DNA of 64,000 nucleotides. It comes from Deinococcus sedimenti (GTDB taxonomy: Bacteria; Deinococcota; Deinococci; Deinococcales; Deinococcaceae). This document shows, piece after piece, positions 1 to 11,598 of this stretch (positions within the stretch are counted from its first letter, which is position 1; each line of letters opens with the position of its first letter). The stretch lies in contig NZ_BMQN01000001.1 in NCBI RefSeq assembly GCF_014648135.1, positions 868,001 through 932,000 of the forward strand. The letters run 5' to 3'. Position numbers and translations under genes: made by a program. The notes under the pieces were generated by a model. The model did no database searches. It saw only the letters and a list, made by a program, of their open reading frames with translations, and was not told the origin of the DNA.

Positions 1-16
1 GGTCCCCCCGCGCGCT

Positions 17-544
17 TCAGGGGCGACTCAGGATGCTCAGCGTCACGGGCGCGACGCCCTCTGAGATGATCCCGAGTGCCCGCGCAGCTTCCGTCGACAG
101 GTCGATCACGCGCGACTGGATCCCGAACGGACCGCGGTCGTTGATCATCACGTCCACGCTGCGACCCGTGCGGGTGTGCGTGACCCGCACCCACGTCCCG
201 AAGGGCAGGGTCAGGTGAGCGGCGGTCAGGTTGGTCTGTGGCGTGAAGCGGCCCCCGTAGTACACCGCCTGCCCCTGCTGGAAGACCCGGTCCGTGTCCT
301 GCGGAGGCGTGAACGCCGCGGCCCGCACGGTCGGTGTGTTCCGGTCCGGTACGCGCAGCGTGTCGCCAGGGCGGATCGTGGCGCTGCGGCCACGGTTCAG
401 GTCCAGCAGGGCCGTCACGCTGATGCTGTGCGCCCGGGCGATGCCCCACAGGGTATCCCCAGCCTGGACGCGGTACGTTCCGGCCTGCGCGCTTCCCAGC
501 AACCCGCTCAGCAGCAGCGCAGCCACCAGAGCCGCCCGGCTCAC
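17..544 (-). CDS. rlpA: Secreted LysM + RlpA-like double-psi beta-barrel protein
   Basis: Secreted cell-wall protein of 175 aa. A signal peptide (about residues 1-21, ending SAQA) is followed by a LysM peptidoglycan-binding domain (about 23-67, [13 protein letters not shown]) and a C-terminal RlpA-like barrel (about 88-174) with the family blocks [15 protein letters not shown] and INDRGPF. RlpA proteins are lytic transglycosylases or septal glycan-binding proteins; the enzyme activity here is inferred from family. The GTG start overlaps the stop of the upstream M24 peptidase gene (GTGA), so the two are probably translationally coupled. Confidence 0.85.
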   Translation of the reverse strand: MSRAALVAALLLSGLLGSAQAGTYRVQAGDTLWGIARAHSISVTALLDLNRGRSATIRPGDTLRVPDRNTPTVRAAAFTPPQDTDRVFQQGQAVYYGGRFTPQTNLTAAHLTLPFGTWVRVTHTRTGRSVDVMINDRGPFGIQSRVIDLSTEAARALGIISEGVAPVTLSILSRP

Positions 545-1590
545 AGGGTCTCCTTCGGGGACTGGCTGAGCACCTCGAAGCCGTCCTCGGTGACGAGAAC
601 CAGATCCTCGATGCGCACGCCGCCCACGCCCGGCAGGTACGCGCCGGGCTCGATGGTGATGATCATGCCGGGCTGCAGCACGTCGTCGCTCGTGCCGCGC
701 AGGCTGGGTCCCTCATGCACCTCGAGCCCCACGCCGTGCCCCAGGGAGTGCGCGAACGCCTCGCCCAGCCCGTGGCCGGTCAGGATGTCGCGGGCCAGCC
801 GGTCCAGGTCAGCAGTGCGCACGCCGGGCTTCACGGCCCGCACGGCCGCTTCCTCGGCCTCCAGGACCGCGCGGTACACGCGGGCCATCTCGGCGTCCGG
901 CGTGCCCACCGCGACCGTGCGGGTCATGTCGCTGTGGTACCCGCGCAGCTGCGCGCCCATGTCCACCGTCACGAGGTCCCTGTCCTGAATGACGCGGTCA
1001 CTGGCGACGCCGTGCGGCATGGCGCCGCGCGGGCCGCTGGCGACGATCAGGTCGAAGGCACTCTGCGCTCCGGCGCGGCGCAGGCGCAGCTCGATCTCCG
1101 TGGCGATGTCCAGTTCACGGGCGCCCGCCACAATCAGCGGGCGGACCTCGGCGTACACCCGGTCGGCGAGCGCCTGAGCGTCGCGGACGGCCTGCACCTC
1201 GACCTCGGATTTCACGACGCGCAGGCTCTGCACGAGGCCCTGCACGGCGACCAGCGTCGCCTGCGGCCAGTGGTCTCGCAGGTCTTCCAGCGCGGCGACG
1301 GTCAGGTGATCGGCCTCGAACCCCACGCGCAGCCCGGACAGGCCCGGCGCGGCGTGTTCGACCGTGGCCGGAGGGCGCGCGATGAAGGTCGGCAGCGGGG
1401 ACTCCTCGGCCGCCTGCACGGTGTAGCGGGCGTCGGTGTACAGGGTCGCGGCGTCGTGCGTGACCAGCACCTTGCCGTCCTTGCCGCTGCTGAAGCCGCT
1501 CATGGCGCGGACGTTGGCGGGATCGCTGATCCACATGGCGTCCAGTCCAGCGCGGCGCATCGCGTGGCGCAACTGTTGAAGTTGAGTCAT
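541..1590 (-). CDS. M24 metallopeptidase (Xaa-Pro aminopeptidase/dipeptidase family)
   Basis: Cytoplasmic metallopeptidase, 349 aa, probably cleaving Xaa-Pro bonds. The N-terminal creatinase-like domain (about 1-125) precedes a pita-bread catalytic domain holding the dinuclear metal ligands: [17 protein letters not shown] (two Asp), [15 protein letters not shown] (His) and [19 protein letters not shown] (two Glu). The start is taken at the ATG at 1590 because a promoter-like TACGTT (1603-1598) lies 7 nt upstream, the leaderless arrangement seen throughout this window; an in-frame start 9 bases further upstream is possible. It overlaps the rlpA-like gene by 4 bases. Confidence 0.9.
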   Translation of the reverse strand: MTQLQQLRHAMRRAGLDAMWISDPANVRAMSGFSSGKDGKVLVTHDAATLYTDARYTVQAAEESPLPTFIARPPATVEHAAPGLSGLRVGFEADHLTVAALEDLRDHWPQATLVAVQGLVQSLRVVKSEVEVQAVRDAQALADRVYAEVRPLIVAGARELDIATEIELRLRRAGAQSAFDLIVASGPRGAMPHGVASDRVIQDRDLVTVDMGAQLRGYHSDMTRTVAVGTPDAEMARVYRAVLEAEEAAVRAVKPGVRTADLDRLARDILTGHGLGEAFAHSLGHGVGLEVHEGPSLRGTSDDVLQPGMIITIEPGAYLPGVGGVRIEDLVLVTEDGFEVLSQSPKETL

Positions 1591-1597
1591 GACAGGC

Positions 1598-1603
1598 AAC
1601 GTA
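1598..1603 (-). promoter_or_regulatory. -10 hexamer of a leaderless promoter (M24 peptidase)
   Basis: TACGTT on the minus strand, 7 nt before the ATG at 1590. No Shine-Dalgarno sequence fits between them. Confidence 0.5.
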
Positions 1604-1727
1604 ACACGCCGCCCCTCACCGCAACCTCACCCGGAGACCCGGCTTGCACCGTGCCTGTTCCCCCACCGGAGACAGCGAGACCGGGTTTTTCAAATGTGCG
1701 CTTATACTCGTTGATCGGGACAAATGA

Positions 1728-3820
<2,093 letters not shown>

Positions 3821-3839
3821 GCGAGCGCTGCTGGTGTGC

Positions 3840-3863
3840 GGAGGAGCCCGTCACGGCTCCTCC
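3840..3863 (+). terminator. Intrinsic terminator of sucCD
   Basis: Perfect 9-bp stem GGAGGAGCC/GGCTCCTCC with a 6-nt loop, followed by GTTTCCC, 20 bp after the sucD stop. Confidence 0.75.
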
Positions 3864-3950
3864 GTTTCCCGTTCCACGGTGACGGCAGTGCATGAGGCGA
3901 GGGTGACGGTTCCCACCGGATGCGGGTCACCTGGCCGTCAGACTGCGGCG

Positions 3951-3956
3951 TAGACT
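3951..3956 (+). promoter_or_regulatory. -10 hexamer of a leaderless promoter
   Basis: TAGACT 6 nt before the ATG at 3963, with no ribosome-binding site between. Confidence 0.5.
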
Positions 3957-3962
3957 GGACGC

Positions 3963-4535
3963 ATGAAGACGTTCTCGTTCGCCGTGTCACTTCTCCTGCT
4001 GGCTGCCGGGGCCGCGGACGCCCTGACGGTGCGGGGCTCGGTCGCTGGAGGGAATCTGCCGCCGGACCTCCGCGTGGCGGGCGTGGTGGTGACGCCGTTC
4101 GGGCAGGTGGTGCAGGAGATCAGCAGCGTGCCCGTGACGGGGGGACAGTTCGCTCTGGAGCTACCGGGAACGGCGCCGACAGCGCGGGCGCAGGTGGTCC
4201 TGACGCCCCAGAACGTGAACTGGCCCGGCGTGATCGACCCCGTGCAGGTCAGCGGTCAGGCGCAGGTGGCGGAACTGAAGTTCTTTACGTACCGCGACCA
4301 GAACAACAATGGGCGCCGCGACGAGAACGAGCCGCTGCGTGAAGTGATCGCGGACGTGCGCGGTGCGAACCTGTTCGTGGTCTGGGTCAACACGGACGTG
4401 AGCGTAACGGCAAGTAAGGGCTTTCAGGCCGCATTGAAACGTGGTTGGAACGCGTTCCTGGTGGACGTCGGCAAGGCGGTGAACGTGCAGCCCTTCGCGG
4501 ACAGCACGGTGGTGACGGTCCGGATCGGACGCTGA
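3963..4535 (+). CDS. Secreted protein of unknown function
   Basis: Exported protein of 190 aa with an N-terminal signal peptide ([20 protein letters not shown]). The rest is beta-rich and has no family I can name. A run [13 protein letters not shown] (about 115-127) looks like a calcium-binding loop of the thrombospondin type-3/EF-like kind (D-x-N-x-N-G-x-x-D-E-N-E); this is inference from the pattern only. It stands alone downstream of the sucCD terminator and has its own leaderless promoter. Confidence 0.7.
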   Translation: MKTFSFAVSLLLLAAGAADALTVRGSVAGGNLPPDLRVAGVVVTPFGQVVQEISSVPVTGGQFALELPGTAPTARAQVVLTPQNVNWPGVIDPVQVSGQAQVAELKFFTYRDQNNNGRRDENEPLREVIADVRGANLFVVWVNTDVSVTASKGFQAALKRGWNAFLVDVGKAVNVQPFADSTVVTVRIGR

Positions 4536-4564
4536 GTCGTGTGGGGGTGGGGGAGACTCCACCC

Positions 4565-4593
4565 TTGACTACAGACCTGCCTGTAAGTAAATT
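4565..4593 (+). promoter_or_regulatory. Promoter of the Rrf2 regulator gene
   Basis: TTGACT (4565-4570), 17-bp spacer, TAAATT (4588-4593). The putative operator 4583-4599 covers the -10 box, which suggests autorepression. Confidence 0.6.
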
Positions 4594-4599
4594 GGTGAC
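4583..4599 (+). promoter_or_regulatory. Putative operator copy 1 (Rrf2 regulator)
   Basis: GTAAGTAAATTGGTGAC matches GTAAGGAAAACGGTTAC at 5052-5068 at 13 of 17 positions, and a T precedes both. The copies lie upstream of the regulator and of the oxidoreductase respectively. Confidence 0.5.
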
Positions 4600-4619
4600 A
4601 TGTTGGTGGAGGTGAACGC

Positions 4620-5033
4620 ATGAACAGTCAGTACGCCGTGGCGGTGCATGTGCTGAGCATCATCAGCCAGTTCCCCGAGCACTCCAGTTCCGCCGATATC
4701 GCCGTCAGCGTCGGCACCAACCCGGTCGTGATCCGCACCGTGACGGGCCTGCTGCGCCGCGCGGACCTGCTCTCGACCCAGCAGGGCGTCAGCGGCGCCC
4801 GCCTGACCCGCGACCCGCGCGACATCACCCTGCTGGACGTCTACCGCGCTGTGAACGGCGAAGGCAGCGTGTTCCGCCTCCATGAGCATCCGCACCCGGC
4901 CTGCCCCGTCGGGGCGAACATCCAGGCGACCCTGGAAGACCGCTTCGGGCGCGCGCACGCAGCGCTGGAGGCCGAACTGGCCCGCACGACCCTCGCGGAC
5001 GTGCTGGGGGACCTGGCAGCCCGCGCGGGCTGA
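4620..5033 (+). CDS. Rrf2-family transcriptional regulator
   Basis: DNA-binding regulator of 137 aa. The N-terminal winged helix (about 1-70) includes the recognition region IAVSVGTNPVVIRTVTGLLRRADLL, and the C-terminal helix holds the Rrf2 block CPVGANI. Only one cysteine (Cys95) is present, so the three-cysteine Fe-S site of IscR/NsrR is absent; a thiol-based or ligand sensor is more likely. A good ribosome-binding site (GGTGGAGGTGAA) precedes the ATG. The oxidoreductase directly downstream shares its operator-like sequence and is the probable target. Confidence 0.85.
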   Translation: MNSQYAVAVHVLSIISQFPEHSSSADIAVSVGTNPVVIRTVTGLLRRADLLSTQQGVSGARLTRDPRDITLLDVYRAVNGEGSVFRLHEHPHPACPVGANIQATLEDRFGRAHAALEAELARTTLADVLGDLAARAG

Positions 5034-5051
5034 CGTTCCTCTGCCCAACAT

Positions 5052-5068
5052 GTAAGGAAAACGGTTAC
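5052..5068 (+). promoter_or_regulatory. Putative operator copy 2 (upstream of oxidoreductase)
   Basis: GTAAGGAAAACGGTTAC, a dyad GTAA-N9-TTAC, 37 bp before the ATG of the NAD(P)-binding oxidoreductase; matches the site in front of the Rrf2 gene. Confidence 0.5.
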
Positions 5069-5104
5069 GAGTCTGTTCGCCTCTCACCCCACAGGAGCCC
5101 CACC

Positions 5105-5980
<876 letters not shown>

Positions 5981-6011
5981 TCCCCCGCAGTCCAGAGTCG
6001 GGTGCGCCCGG

Positions 6012-6017
6012 TACAGT
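6012..6017 (+). promoter_or_regulatory. -10 hexamer of a leaderless promoter
   Basis: TACAGT 7 nt before the ATG at 6025. Confidence 0.5.
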
Positions 6018-6024
6018 TGGGCGC

Positions 6025-6597
6025 ATGCGACTCTGGATCATCCGGCACGGCGAGACGAAAGGCAATCAGGCGGGCATCCTGCGCGGCCCCAGCAGCGCCG
6101 GGGACGAGATCACCGACACCGGTCACGAGCAGGCGCGGGCGATGGCCGGGCGGATCAGTGGGGGAGAGCCGCGCCCGCAGGCGGTGTACGCCAGCCGGTA
6201 CCGCCGCGCGCAGCAGACGGCGCGGCCCCTGGCGGAACAGCTGGGCGTGCCGGTCACGGTCCTTCCCGGTGTTCACGAGGTGGACTGCGGCGAGTGGGCC
6301 GGAGAGCCGTACTCAGCGCTGCGGCAGCACCCGGAGCGGCTGGAACTGGGCGGTGGCGAGCTGGGGTTCCGGGGGGGCGAGTCCTTTCGGGAGATCGCGG
6401 CGCGGTTCCGCGCGGACGTGGATGGACTGCCGGAACAGGACTCGGCGCTGGTGTCGCATGGTGGGATCATCCGGATTGCCCTGGCGGACCTGCTGGGCCT
6501 GGAGGTCCGTGAGGTCTGGCGTGGTGGTGAATTCATGCTGGGGAACACGGAATCGGTGGTGCTGGAGCGCCTGGATGGAGTGTGGCGTCTCGTTTGA
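6025..6597 (+). CDS. Histidine phosphatase family protein
   Basis: Phosphatase of the phosphoglycerate-mutase-like superfamily, 190 aa. The catalytic RHGET motif is at about residues 7-11 (LWIIRHGETKGNQ), the second catalytic arm is Y-x-S-R-Y-R-R-A-Q-Q-T, the acid/base Glu is in VDCGEWAGE, and the second His is in VSHGGIIR. Substrate unknown; broad-specificity phosphatases and cobalamin or sugar phosphatases all share these motifs. Single leaderless gene. Confidence 0.88.
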   Translation: MRLWIIRHGETKGNQAGILRGPSSAGDEITDTGHEQARAMAGRISGGEPRPQAVYASRYRRAQQTARPLAEQLGVPVTVLPGVHEVDCGEWAGEPYSALRQHPERLELGGGELGFRGGESFREIAARFRADVDGLPEQDSALVSHGGIIRIALADLLGLEVREVWRGGEFMLGNTESVVLERLDGVWRLV

Positions 6598-6629
6598 AGG
6601 AGTGTTTCTATGTGAGGGAAACAATAATG

Positions 6630-6654
6630 TCACGATCGGGATTAATCGTGAATA
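6630..6654. repeat. Dispersed 24-bp palindrome, copy A
   Basis: TCACGA-N10-TCGTGA between two convergent genes. Read on the minus strand it begins TATTCACGATTAATCC, nearly identical to copy B at 23160-23191. Confidence 0.7.
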
Positions 6655-6702
6655 CTTTCACTTACTGGTTCTAGGAGAGAGGAGGGCTCCGAACGAACGT
6701 GC

Positions 6703-7911
6703 TCAGCAGATCTCCTCCACCGTCCCGCGTTGCCGGGCGCGTTCTGCCGCGAAGGCCATGCGGTGGGAGTCCAGGGATTCTGACAGGGGAGTGGGTGGGG
6801 GTGTTTCGCCGCGCAGGCTGGAGAGCCACGCCTGGATGAGGCCGTCGTCGCCGCCGCCATGGTTTCCACTCGCCTCGACGGTCCAGCGCTGGCTGTGGCC
6901 GGTGCGGAAGTCGTGGAGTTCGAGTTCGTGGCGGTCCATGTGGCCGCGCAGTTCGCCGTGCGTCCCGAGGAGTTTCAGGGTGCGGGTGTTGTTGTGCGTG
7001 AACGCGCTGACGGTGAGTTGCGCGGTGACGCCATTCTGGAAGTGGATGGTGACGGCCTGGTGGTCCACGACGTCGTTTTTCCCGAGGTATACGCATTCGC
7101 CGTACGGGCCTTGTTCGAGGGCGTCCTGGAGGCTGATGCCCCCGGCGGTGAGGACCGTGACGGGCCACGCGTGCGGGTCGCGGGTGAGGTAGATGAGCCG
7201 GGCGTCGGACGGGCAGCCTTGGACGGGGCAGGTGACGCAGCGGTCGGTCGCGCCGGGTGGGGCGTGTTCGGGTCGGAAGTGGTGCAGGGCGCCCTCGCTG
7301 GTCACGCGTTCGGGCGGACTTCCGGCGAAGGCGCGCAGCAGGTCGAGGTCGTGGCAGCTCTTGGCGAGCAGGAACGGCGCGGCGGGCGGGGACGCGCGCC
7401 AGTTGCCGCGCACGTAGGAGTGCGCGTAGTGCCAGTGGGCGACGTTCTCCGCATGCTGAATGCCGATCAGGGTGCCCAGGGCGCCGCTGTCCAGCACGCG
7501 CCGCACCTCCCGGAAGAAGGGCGCGGCGCGCAGGACGTGGCAGACCGTGACCCGCCCGCTGCTGGTGGCCTCGGCCGCCTGGAGGAGGTCGAGTTCGGGT
7601 TCGGTCAGGCAGACTGGTTTTTCCAGCAGCACGTCGTAGCCCAGCGCGAGCGCCTGCAGGCACGGCGTGACGTGCTGATCGTCGGGCGTGGCGATCACGA
7701 CGGCGTCTGCCACGCGGCCCAGCGCGAAGAACGCGTCCGGGTCGCGGTACTGCCGTTCGGGTGGGACGGCGTGGCGGGTGGCGACCTCCTGCAGGCGGGC
7801 CGCGCGGGGGTCCACGACGTGCGTGACCTGCGCGCCGTGCCCCGTGAGGAGGCGGGCGTACACGTCCCCGCCGCGGTTGCCCGCCCCGACGATCGCCACG
7901 CGGAGGGTCAT
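6703..7911 (-). CDS. Gfo/Idh/MocA-family oxidoreductase
   Basis: NAD(P)-dependent oxidoreductase of 402 aa. The N-terminal Rossmann fold carries VAIVGAGNRGGDVYARLL (about 4-21). The family EKPVCLTEPE block (catalytic Lys in EKP) is near residue 98, and the C-terminal half-barrel has KSCHDLDLLRAFAG. A cluster CVTCPVQGCP (about 237-246) suggests a bound metal, as in some members of this family. The ATG at 7911 overlaps the stop of the upstream epimerase gene by ATGA, so it is the last gene of a three-gene operon. Substrate unknown; an amino-sugar or peptide derivative would suit the context (inference). Confidence 0.88.
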   Translation of the reverse strand: MTLRVAIVGAGNRGGDVYARLLTGHGAQVTHVVDPRAARLQEVATRHAVPPERQYRDPDAFFALGRVADAVVIATPDDQHVTPCLQALALGYDVLLEKPVCLTEPELDLLQAAEATSSGRVTVCHVLRAAPFFREVRRVLDSGALGTLIGIQHAENVAHWHYAHSYVRGNWRASPPAAPFLLAKSCHDLDLLRAFAGSPPERVTSEGALHHFRPEHAPPGATDRCVTCPVQGCPSDARLIYLTRDPHAWPVTVLTAGGISLQDALEQGPYGECVYLGKNDVVDHQAVTIHFQNGVTAQLTVSAFTHNNTRTLKLLGTHGELRGHMDRHELELHDFRTGHSQRWTVEASGNHGGGDDGLIQAWLSSLRGETPPPTPLSESLDSHRMAFAAERARQRGTVEEIC

Positions 7912-8942
7912 GGGGTGCGCCGCTCCACGCCCCAGCCGCTGCCCGCTGGCCGCGCGAGGTGCCCGGCCTGCCAGTCCAGGCCGGTGAACGGGTCGTCCGC
8001 GAGGAGCAGCGCGCCGTCCAGGTCGGCCCAGTCGCACGCGCCCGCGAGGTGCGCGGCGGCAGCGATGCCGAGGCTGCTCTCGATCATGCAGCCCATCATG
8101 ACGGACATCCCGTGCGCGCGCGCCAGCCGCAGCGCCCGTAGCGCCTGGAGGGGTCCGCCGAGCTTGGCGAGCTTCAGGTTCACGCCGTCGAACGCGCGGG
8201 CCAGGGCGATGACGTCGCCGACATGGTGCAGGCTCTCGTCCGCGACGATGGGCACGCCGGAGACGGCGCGCAGCGCGGCGTGCCCGTCCAGGTCCCCGGC
8301 GGCGAGGGGCTGCTCGACAAACTCCACGTCGGCGGCGTCCAGCACGCCCAGCATGCGGCGGGCCTGGGTGCGGGTCCAGGCGGCGTTGGCGTCCACGCGC
8401 AGGCGGACGTGCGGGGCTTCCTCGCGCAGCGCGGTGAGAATCGCCTCGTCGCGGTCGGTGCCCAGCTTCACCTTCAGCACGCCGTGCCCGCGTGCGGCGG
8501 CCTCGCGTGCCTGGCGGCGCATGTCGTCCAGGTCGGCGATGCTGACGGTGTAGCTGCTCTCGGGGAGGGGCGCGGGGCTCAGGCCGAGCAGCTGCCACAC
8601 GGGCACCCCGGCCCGCGCGGCGCACCACTCGACGGCCGCCATCTCCAGCGCGCACTTCACGCTGGGGTGGTCGTACGGCATGCGGGCCGAGAGGCGGGCG
8701 TGCAGTCCGTCCCAGTCCCAGGGGTCCTGCACCGCGTCGGCCAGGATGGGCAGGACGGCCTCGACGGTGCCGCGCGTCTCGCCATAGAAGGCGTTCGGGG
8801 CGGCCTCGCCGCGTCCGGTCACGCCATCGTAGGTCAGGGTGACGAGGGTGCGCGGGTAGACGCTGTGCGTCCAGCGGGCGATACCGAAGGGTTGCGCGGT
8901 GTGCAGGTCCAGTGTCTCCCAGGTGATCGAGGGTCCGGTCAC
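7908..8942 (-). CDS. Dipeptide epimerase (L-Ala-D/L-Glu epimerase-like, enolase superfamily)
   Basis: Enolase-superfamily enzyme of 344 aa. Visible: the KxK catalytic motif in GVLKVKLGTD, metal ligands in LRVDANAAW (Asp), EFVEQPL (Glu) and IVADESL (Asp/Glu), and the second catalytic Lys in NLKLAKLGG. A DxD-like specificity element seen in dipeptide epimerases cannot be judged with certainty. The GTG at 8942 overlaps the NlpC/P60 stop (GTGA). With that peptidase it parallels the B. subtilis ykfB/ykfC pair, which degrades murein peptides: the peptidase releases L-Ala-D-Glu and this enzyme epimerises it. Confidence 0.87.
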   Translation of the reverse strand: MTGPSITWETLDLHTAQPFGIARWTHSVYPRTLVTLTYDGVTGRGEAAPNAFYGETRGTVEAVLPILADAVQDPWDWDGLHARLSARMPYDHPSVKCALEMAAVEWCAARAGVPVWQLLGLSPAPLPESSYTVSIADLDDMRRQAREAAARGHGVLKVKLGTDRDEAILTALREEAPHVRLRVDANAAWTRTQARRMLGVLDAADVEFVEQPLAAGDLDGHAALRAVSGVPIVADESLHHVGDVIALARAFDGVNLKLAKLGGPLQALRALRLARAHGMSVMMGCMIESSLGIAAAAHLAGACDWADLDGALLLADDPFTGLDWQAGHLARPAGSGWGVERRTP

Positions 8943-9805
8943 TGGGGCCACCGTCCGAAGCCGCTGAGGTCCGCCTGGAGGCGCGTGCCGTACTCGCCCT
9001 CGCCGAGCGTCTCGATGGTCACGCGCATGTGGGTGGCGTTGGCGTGCAGCATCCGCTGTTCGCCGAGCATCAGGCCGACGTGACCGGGGAAGAACGCGAG
9101 GTCGCCCGGCTGCGCGTCGGTCACGGGGGTCAGGGCGCCCTGCTGCTGGTCGGCGTCCCGTGGGAGGTCTCGGCCGAACGCGCCGTACACGATCTGCGTC
9201 AGCCCGGAGCAGTCCAGCCCCCAGGCGCTGCGTCCTCCCCACACGTAGGGCGTGTCGAGAAAGCCCACGGCGAAGGTGAGAAGGTCGTCCTGTGGCGGCG
9301 TGAGGATTGTTTCCTGCACCCAGGCGTCGGTGCCGTCGGGGAGGTGCACGGGTACCCAGCGGCGGTGGTGCTCGGTGACGGCGTCGCCGGGCGCGCGGAT
9401 GATTCGCGCGCCGAAGGCCAGTTCCGCCTGGATGGGGCAGCTGATCTTCGGCCCGGCGTACGCGTGGGCGCGGCGGGCGGTGACGGTCAGGTCGGGCGAC
9501 CAGGGGCGGATCTGCACGCCGTCGGCGCGGGTCCAGCCGAGGTACTGGTCGTGGGTGGTGCGGACGTAGGCCCAGCCGTCGGCGTTCTCCCACAGGAGTT
9601 CCAGGGGCTCGCCGGGCAGCGCCTCGGTGACCTGGGCGGTGTGGGCGTCCGGTTCGGCGCGCAGGCTCAGGCGGCGGGCAGCGTGGGCGGCGGTGGGGGC
9701 GACGAATCGCCAGCCGGGTTCGGTGAGGTGGCCTCGCAGGGCGTCCTCAGCGATCCGCATGCGGGGGTCGTGGGCGTGCGTGCGGGGGTCGGGGGTGGTC
9801 GTCAC
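8939..9805 (-). CDS. C40 (NlpC/P60) peptidase with SH3 domains, YkfC-like
   Basis: Peptidase of 288 aa, probably cytoplasmic because no signal peptide is seen. Two SH3b-like segments (about 40-100 and 108-168) precede an NlpC/P60 catalytic domain with Cys in GLDCSGLTQIVY, His in FPGHVGLML and a following polar residue in MLHANATH. The family includes gamma-D-glutamyl-L-diamino-acid endopeptidases. First gene of a three-gene operon with overlapping starts; its job is most likely breakdown of recycled cell-wall peptides. Confidence 0.88.
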   Translation of the reverse strand: MTTTPDPRTHAHDPRMRIAEDALRGHLTEPGWRFVAPTAAHAARRLSLRAEPDAHTAQVTEALPGEPLELLWENADGWAYVRTTHDQYLGWTRADGVQIRPWSPDLTVTARRAHAYAGPKISCPIQAELAFGARIIRAPGDAVTEHHRRWVPVHLPDGTDAWVQETILTPPQDDLLTFAVGFLDTPYVWGGRSAWGLDCSGLTQIVYGAFGRDLPRDADQQQGALTPVTDAQPGDLAFFPGHVGLMLGEQRMLHANATHMRVTIETLGEGEYGTRLQADLSGFGRWPQ

Positions 9806-9921
9806 GGGCCACAGCCTACGTCAGTGACGCCCCCGGCGGGGGTGAGGGTGGTGCACGCCACTGGGCGCGCGCCATAATGGCCGTCTAGTTCACTTTGTTC
9901 GATGCGGAACTGCCGCTGAAA

Positions 9922-9935
9922 TGGAACCAATTCCA
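9922..9935. promoter_or_regulatory. Small palindrome upstream of the sugar-binding protein
   Basis: TGGAACCAATTCCA (arms TGGAA/TTCCA) in the divergent intergenic region 9806-10000, 65 bp before the ATG of the solute-binding protein. Operator role is a guess. Confidence 0.3.
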
Positions 9936-10000
9936 CATCGGGATCCGTTCTCTGTGTCCTGCCTGCAGGACGCCGCCCCCCCGTGTCTCCAGGAGTTCAC

Positions 10001-11191
10001 ATGAACCGACGTCTCCGACTGATCGCCCTTGTCCTCACCCTCACCGGCAGTGCCCAGGCCGCCACGCTGACCGTCTGGACCCACTTCAACGACGCCGCCG
10101 AGACCAAATGGCTCAAAGGGCAGATCAACACCTACAGCAAACTCAGCGGCAACACGGTCAACCTCGTCAACGTTCCCCTCGACAAAATCGTCGACCAGCT
10201 CCTGAAAACCGCCAAGCAGGGCAAGGGACCGGACGTGATCGTCACGCTCCCGCAGGACCGCATCGGGCAGCTCGCCCAGGCTGGTGTCATCGAACCCCTG
10301 ACCACCACCTCACGCCGCAGCGAATTCGACCAGACCACCGTCCGCGCCCTGACCGTCAGCGGCAAACTGTACGGCCTGCCCATGTTCGCCGAGTCCGTGG
10401 CGCTGGTCTACAACAAGAAACTCGTGCCGACCGCCCCCACCACCTGGGCAGACTTCCTGCGCGTCGCGAAGAGGAACACCGACGCCAGCGCCGGTCGCTA
10501 CGGGTTCCTGACCGACCTGAGCAACGCCTACATGAACTACGGTTTCTTCAGCGCGTACGGCTCGTACGTGTTCGGCGGCACCAGCACCCTCGACGTGCGT
10601 GACATCGGCCTGAACAACAGCGGCGGCAGCAAGGCCCTGGCGTTCATGAACGACCTGCGCTTCAAGGACAAACTCGTCCCGGCCGGCATGACGGGCGACA
10701 AGATCAAGTCCGCCTTCCTGAAAGGTCAGGCGGCCATGATCGTCACCGGACCCTGGGACATGGGGGACATCAAGAAGGCCGGGATCAACTACGGCATCGC
10801 CGCGTTCCCCACTCCTCCCGGTGCGACCGGCAAATGGAGCCCGTTCGTGGGCGTGCAGGGCGTCGTGCTGAACGCCTACGGCACCCAGAAACCCGAGGCG
10901 CTGGCCTTCGCCGAGGGGCTCGTCACGAGCGTCGCGCAGCTGTCCTTCAATCAGGCCGGTGGGCGCATTCCCGTCAACCTGGGCGTCCGCATCCGGCTGT
11001 CCAGCAACCCCATCGTGGCCGGGTTCGGCCGCGTGATCAGCAGCGGCACCCCCATGCCCAACGTGCCCGAGATGGGTCAGGTGTGGGGCCCGTGGAGCAG
11101 CGCCGTGGACGCCAGCGTGCAGAAACCCGCCCAGAACTACGCGTCCCTGCTCGACACCGCCGTGAAAACCATGCAGAAAACCATCAAGTGA
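10001..11191 (+). CDS. ABC-transporter sugar-binding protein (MalE-like)
   Basis: Periplasmic solute-binding protein of 396 aa. Signal peptide MNRRLRLIALVLTLTGSAQA is followed by TLTVWTHFNDAAETKWLKG, typical of the maltose/maltodextrin-binding group, and GYAAMIVTGPWDMGDIKKAGINYGIA-like blocks (positions about 245-275 of the protein). AGGAG at 9991-9995 supports the ATG at 10001 over an upstream in-frame GTG. No permease or ATPase gene is adjacent, so it must work with a transporter encoded elsewhere. Confidence 0.88.
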   Translation: MNRRLRLIALVLTLTGSAQAATLTVWTHFNDAAETKWLKGQINTYSKLSGNTVNLVNVPLDKIVDQLLKTAKQGKGPDVIVTLPQDRIGQLAQAGVIEPLTTTSRRSEFDQTTVRALTVSGKLYGLPMFAESVALVYNKKLVPTAPTTWADFLRVAKRNTDASAGRYGFLTDLSNAYMNYGFFSAYGSYVFGGTSTLDVRDIGLNNSGGSKALAFMNDLRFKDKLVPAGMTGDKIKSAFLKGQAAMIVTGPWDMGDIKKAGINYGIAAFPTPPGATGKWSPFVGVQGVVLNAYGTQKPEALAFAEGLVTSVAQLSFNQAGGRIPVNLGVRIRLSSNPIVAGFGRVISSGTPMPNVPEMGQVWGPWSSAVDASVQKPAQNYASLLDTAVKTMQKTIK

Positions 11192-11196
11192 CCCAC

Positions 11197-11241
11197 GGGA
11201 GGACAGGCGCGGTCAGATCGGCTGACTGCGCCTGTCCTCCC
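11197..11241 (+). terminator. Terminator after the sugar-binding protein
   Basis: Perfect 14-bp inverted repeat (11197-11210 and 11228-11241), with an inner GTCAG/CTGAC pair extending the stem. No T-run follows. Confidence 0.65.
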
Positions 11242-11260
11242 ATGCGCGGCTGAACGCACC

Positions 11261-11560
11261 ATGCGCCCGAACCTCTTTCACCTGCTGAACGCCGCCGGGC
11301 AGTGTCCGCCCGACCTCGCCCTGCAGATCGAGGAGGGTGGACGCCGCACTGTACGTCAGCCCCTGGACGATTCCCGAGACAGGCCTGGTCGGGAACGCCC
11401 CGGACGGCTTCAGCGTTCACGTTGCCCTGACGCCTGGCAGTCCGCACTTCCTGACGGGGTGGCAGCGCGAACTGCCCGCGACCCTCGCGCACGAACTGCA
11501 CCACGCCCGGCGCTGGCGGCACGCGGGCCTGGACGCTTGACACGCTGGGCTCCGAGGTCA
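11261..11560 (+). pseudogene. Frameshifted remnant of a Zn-protease-like (DUF2268-type) gene
   Basis: Reading starts at ATG 11261 (MRPNLFHLLNAAGQCPP) and shifts frame near 11335-11340. The second frame then gives ALYVSPWTIPETGLVGNAP followed by ELPATLAHELHHARRW with an HExxH-type metal site (HELHH). A second break near 11535 moves to the frame reading WTLDTLGSE. The pieces line up with putative Zn-dependent proteases of the DUF2268 kind. No intact gene can be drawn, so I call a decaying pseudogene. Confidence 0.55.
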
Positions 11561-11598
11561 GGGTCTGCACCGGAGGCACGCTTTTCAAAGTTTGCCTC

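Noticed and set aside
6703..8655. A 650-codon frame suggesting a fused protein upstream of the Gfo/Idh domain
   Set aside because: The first 248 residues are Arg/Ala/Pro-rich shadow of the epimerase gene; the real start at 7911 overlaps the epimerase stop.
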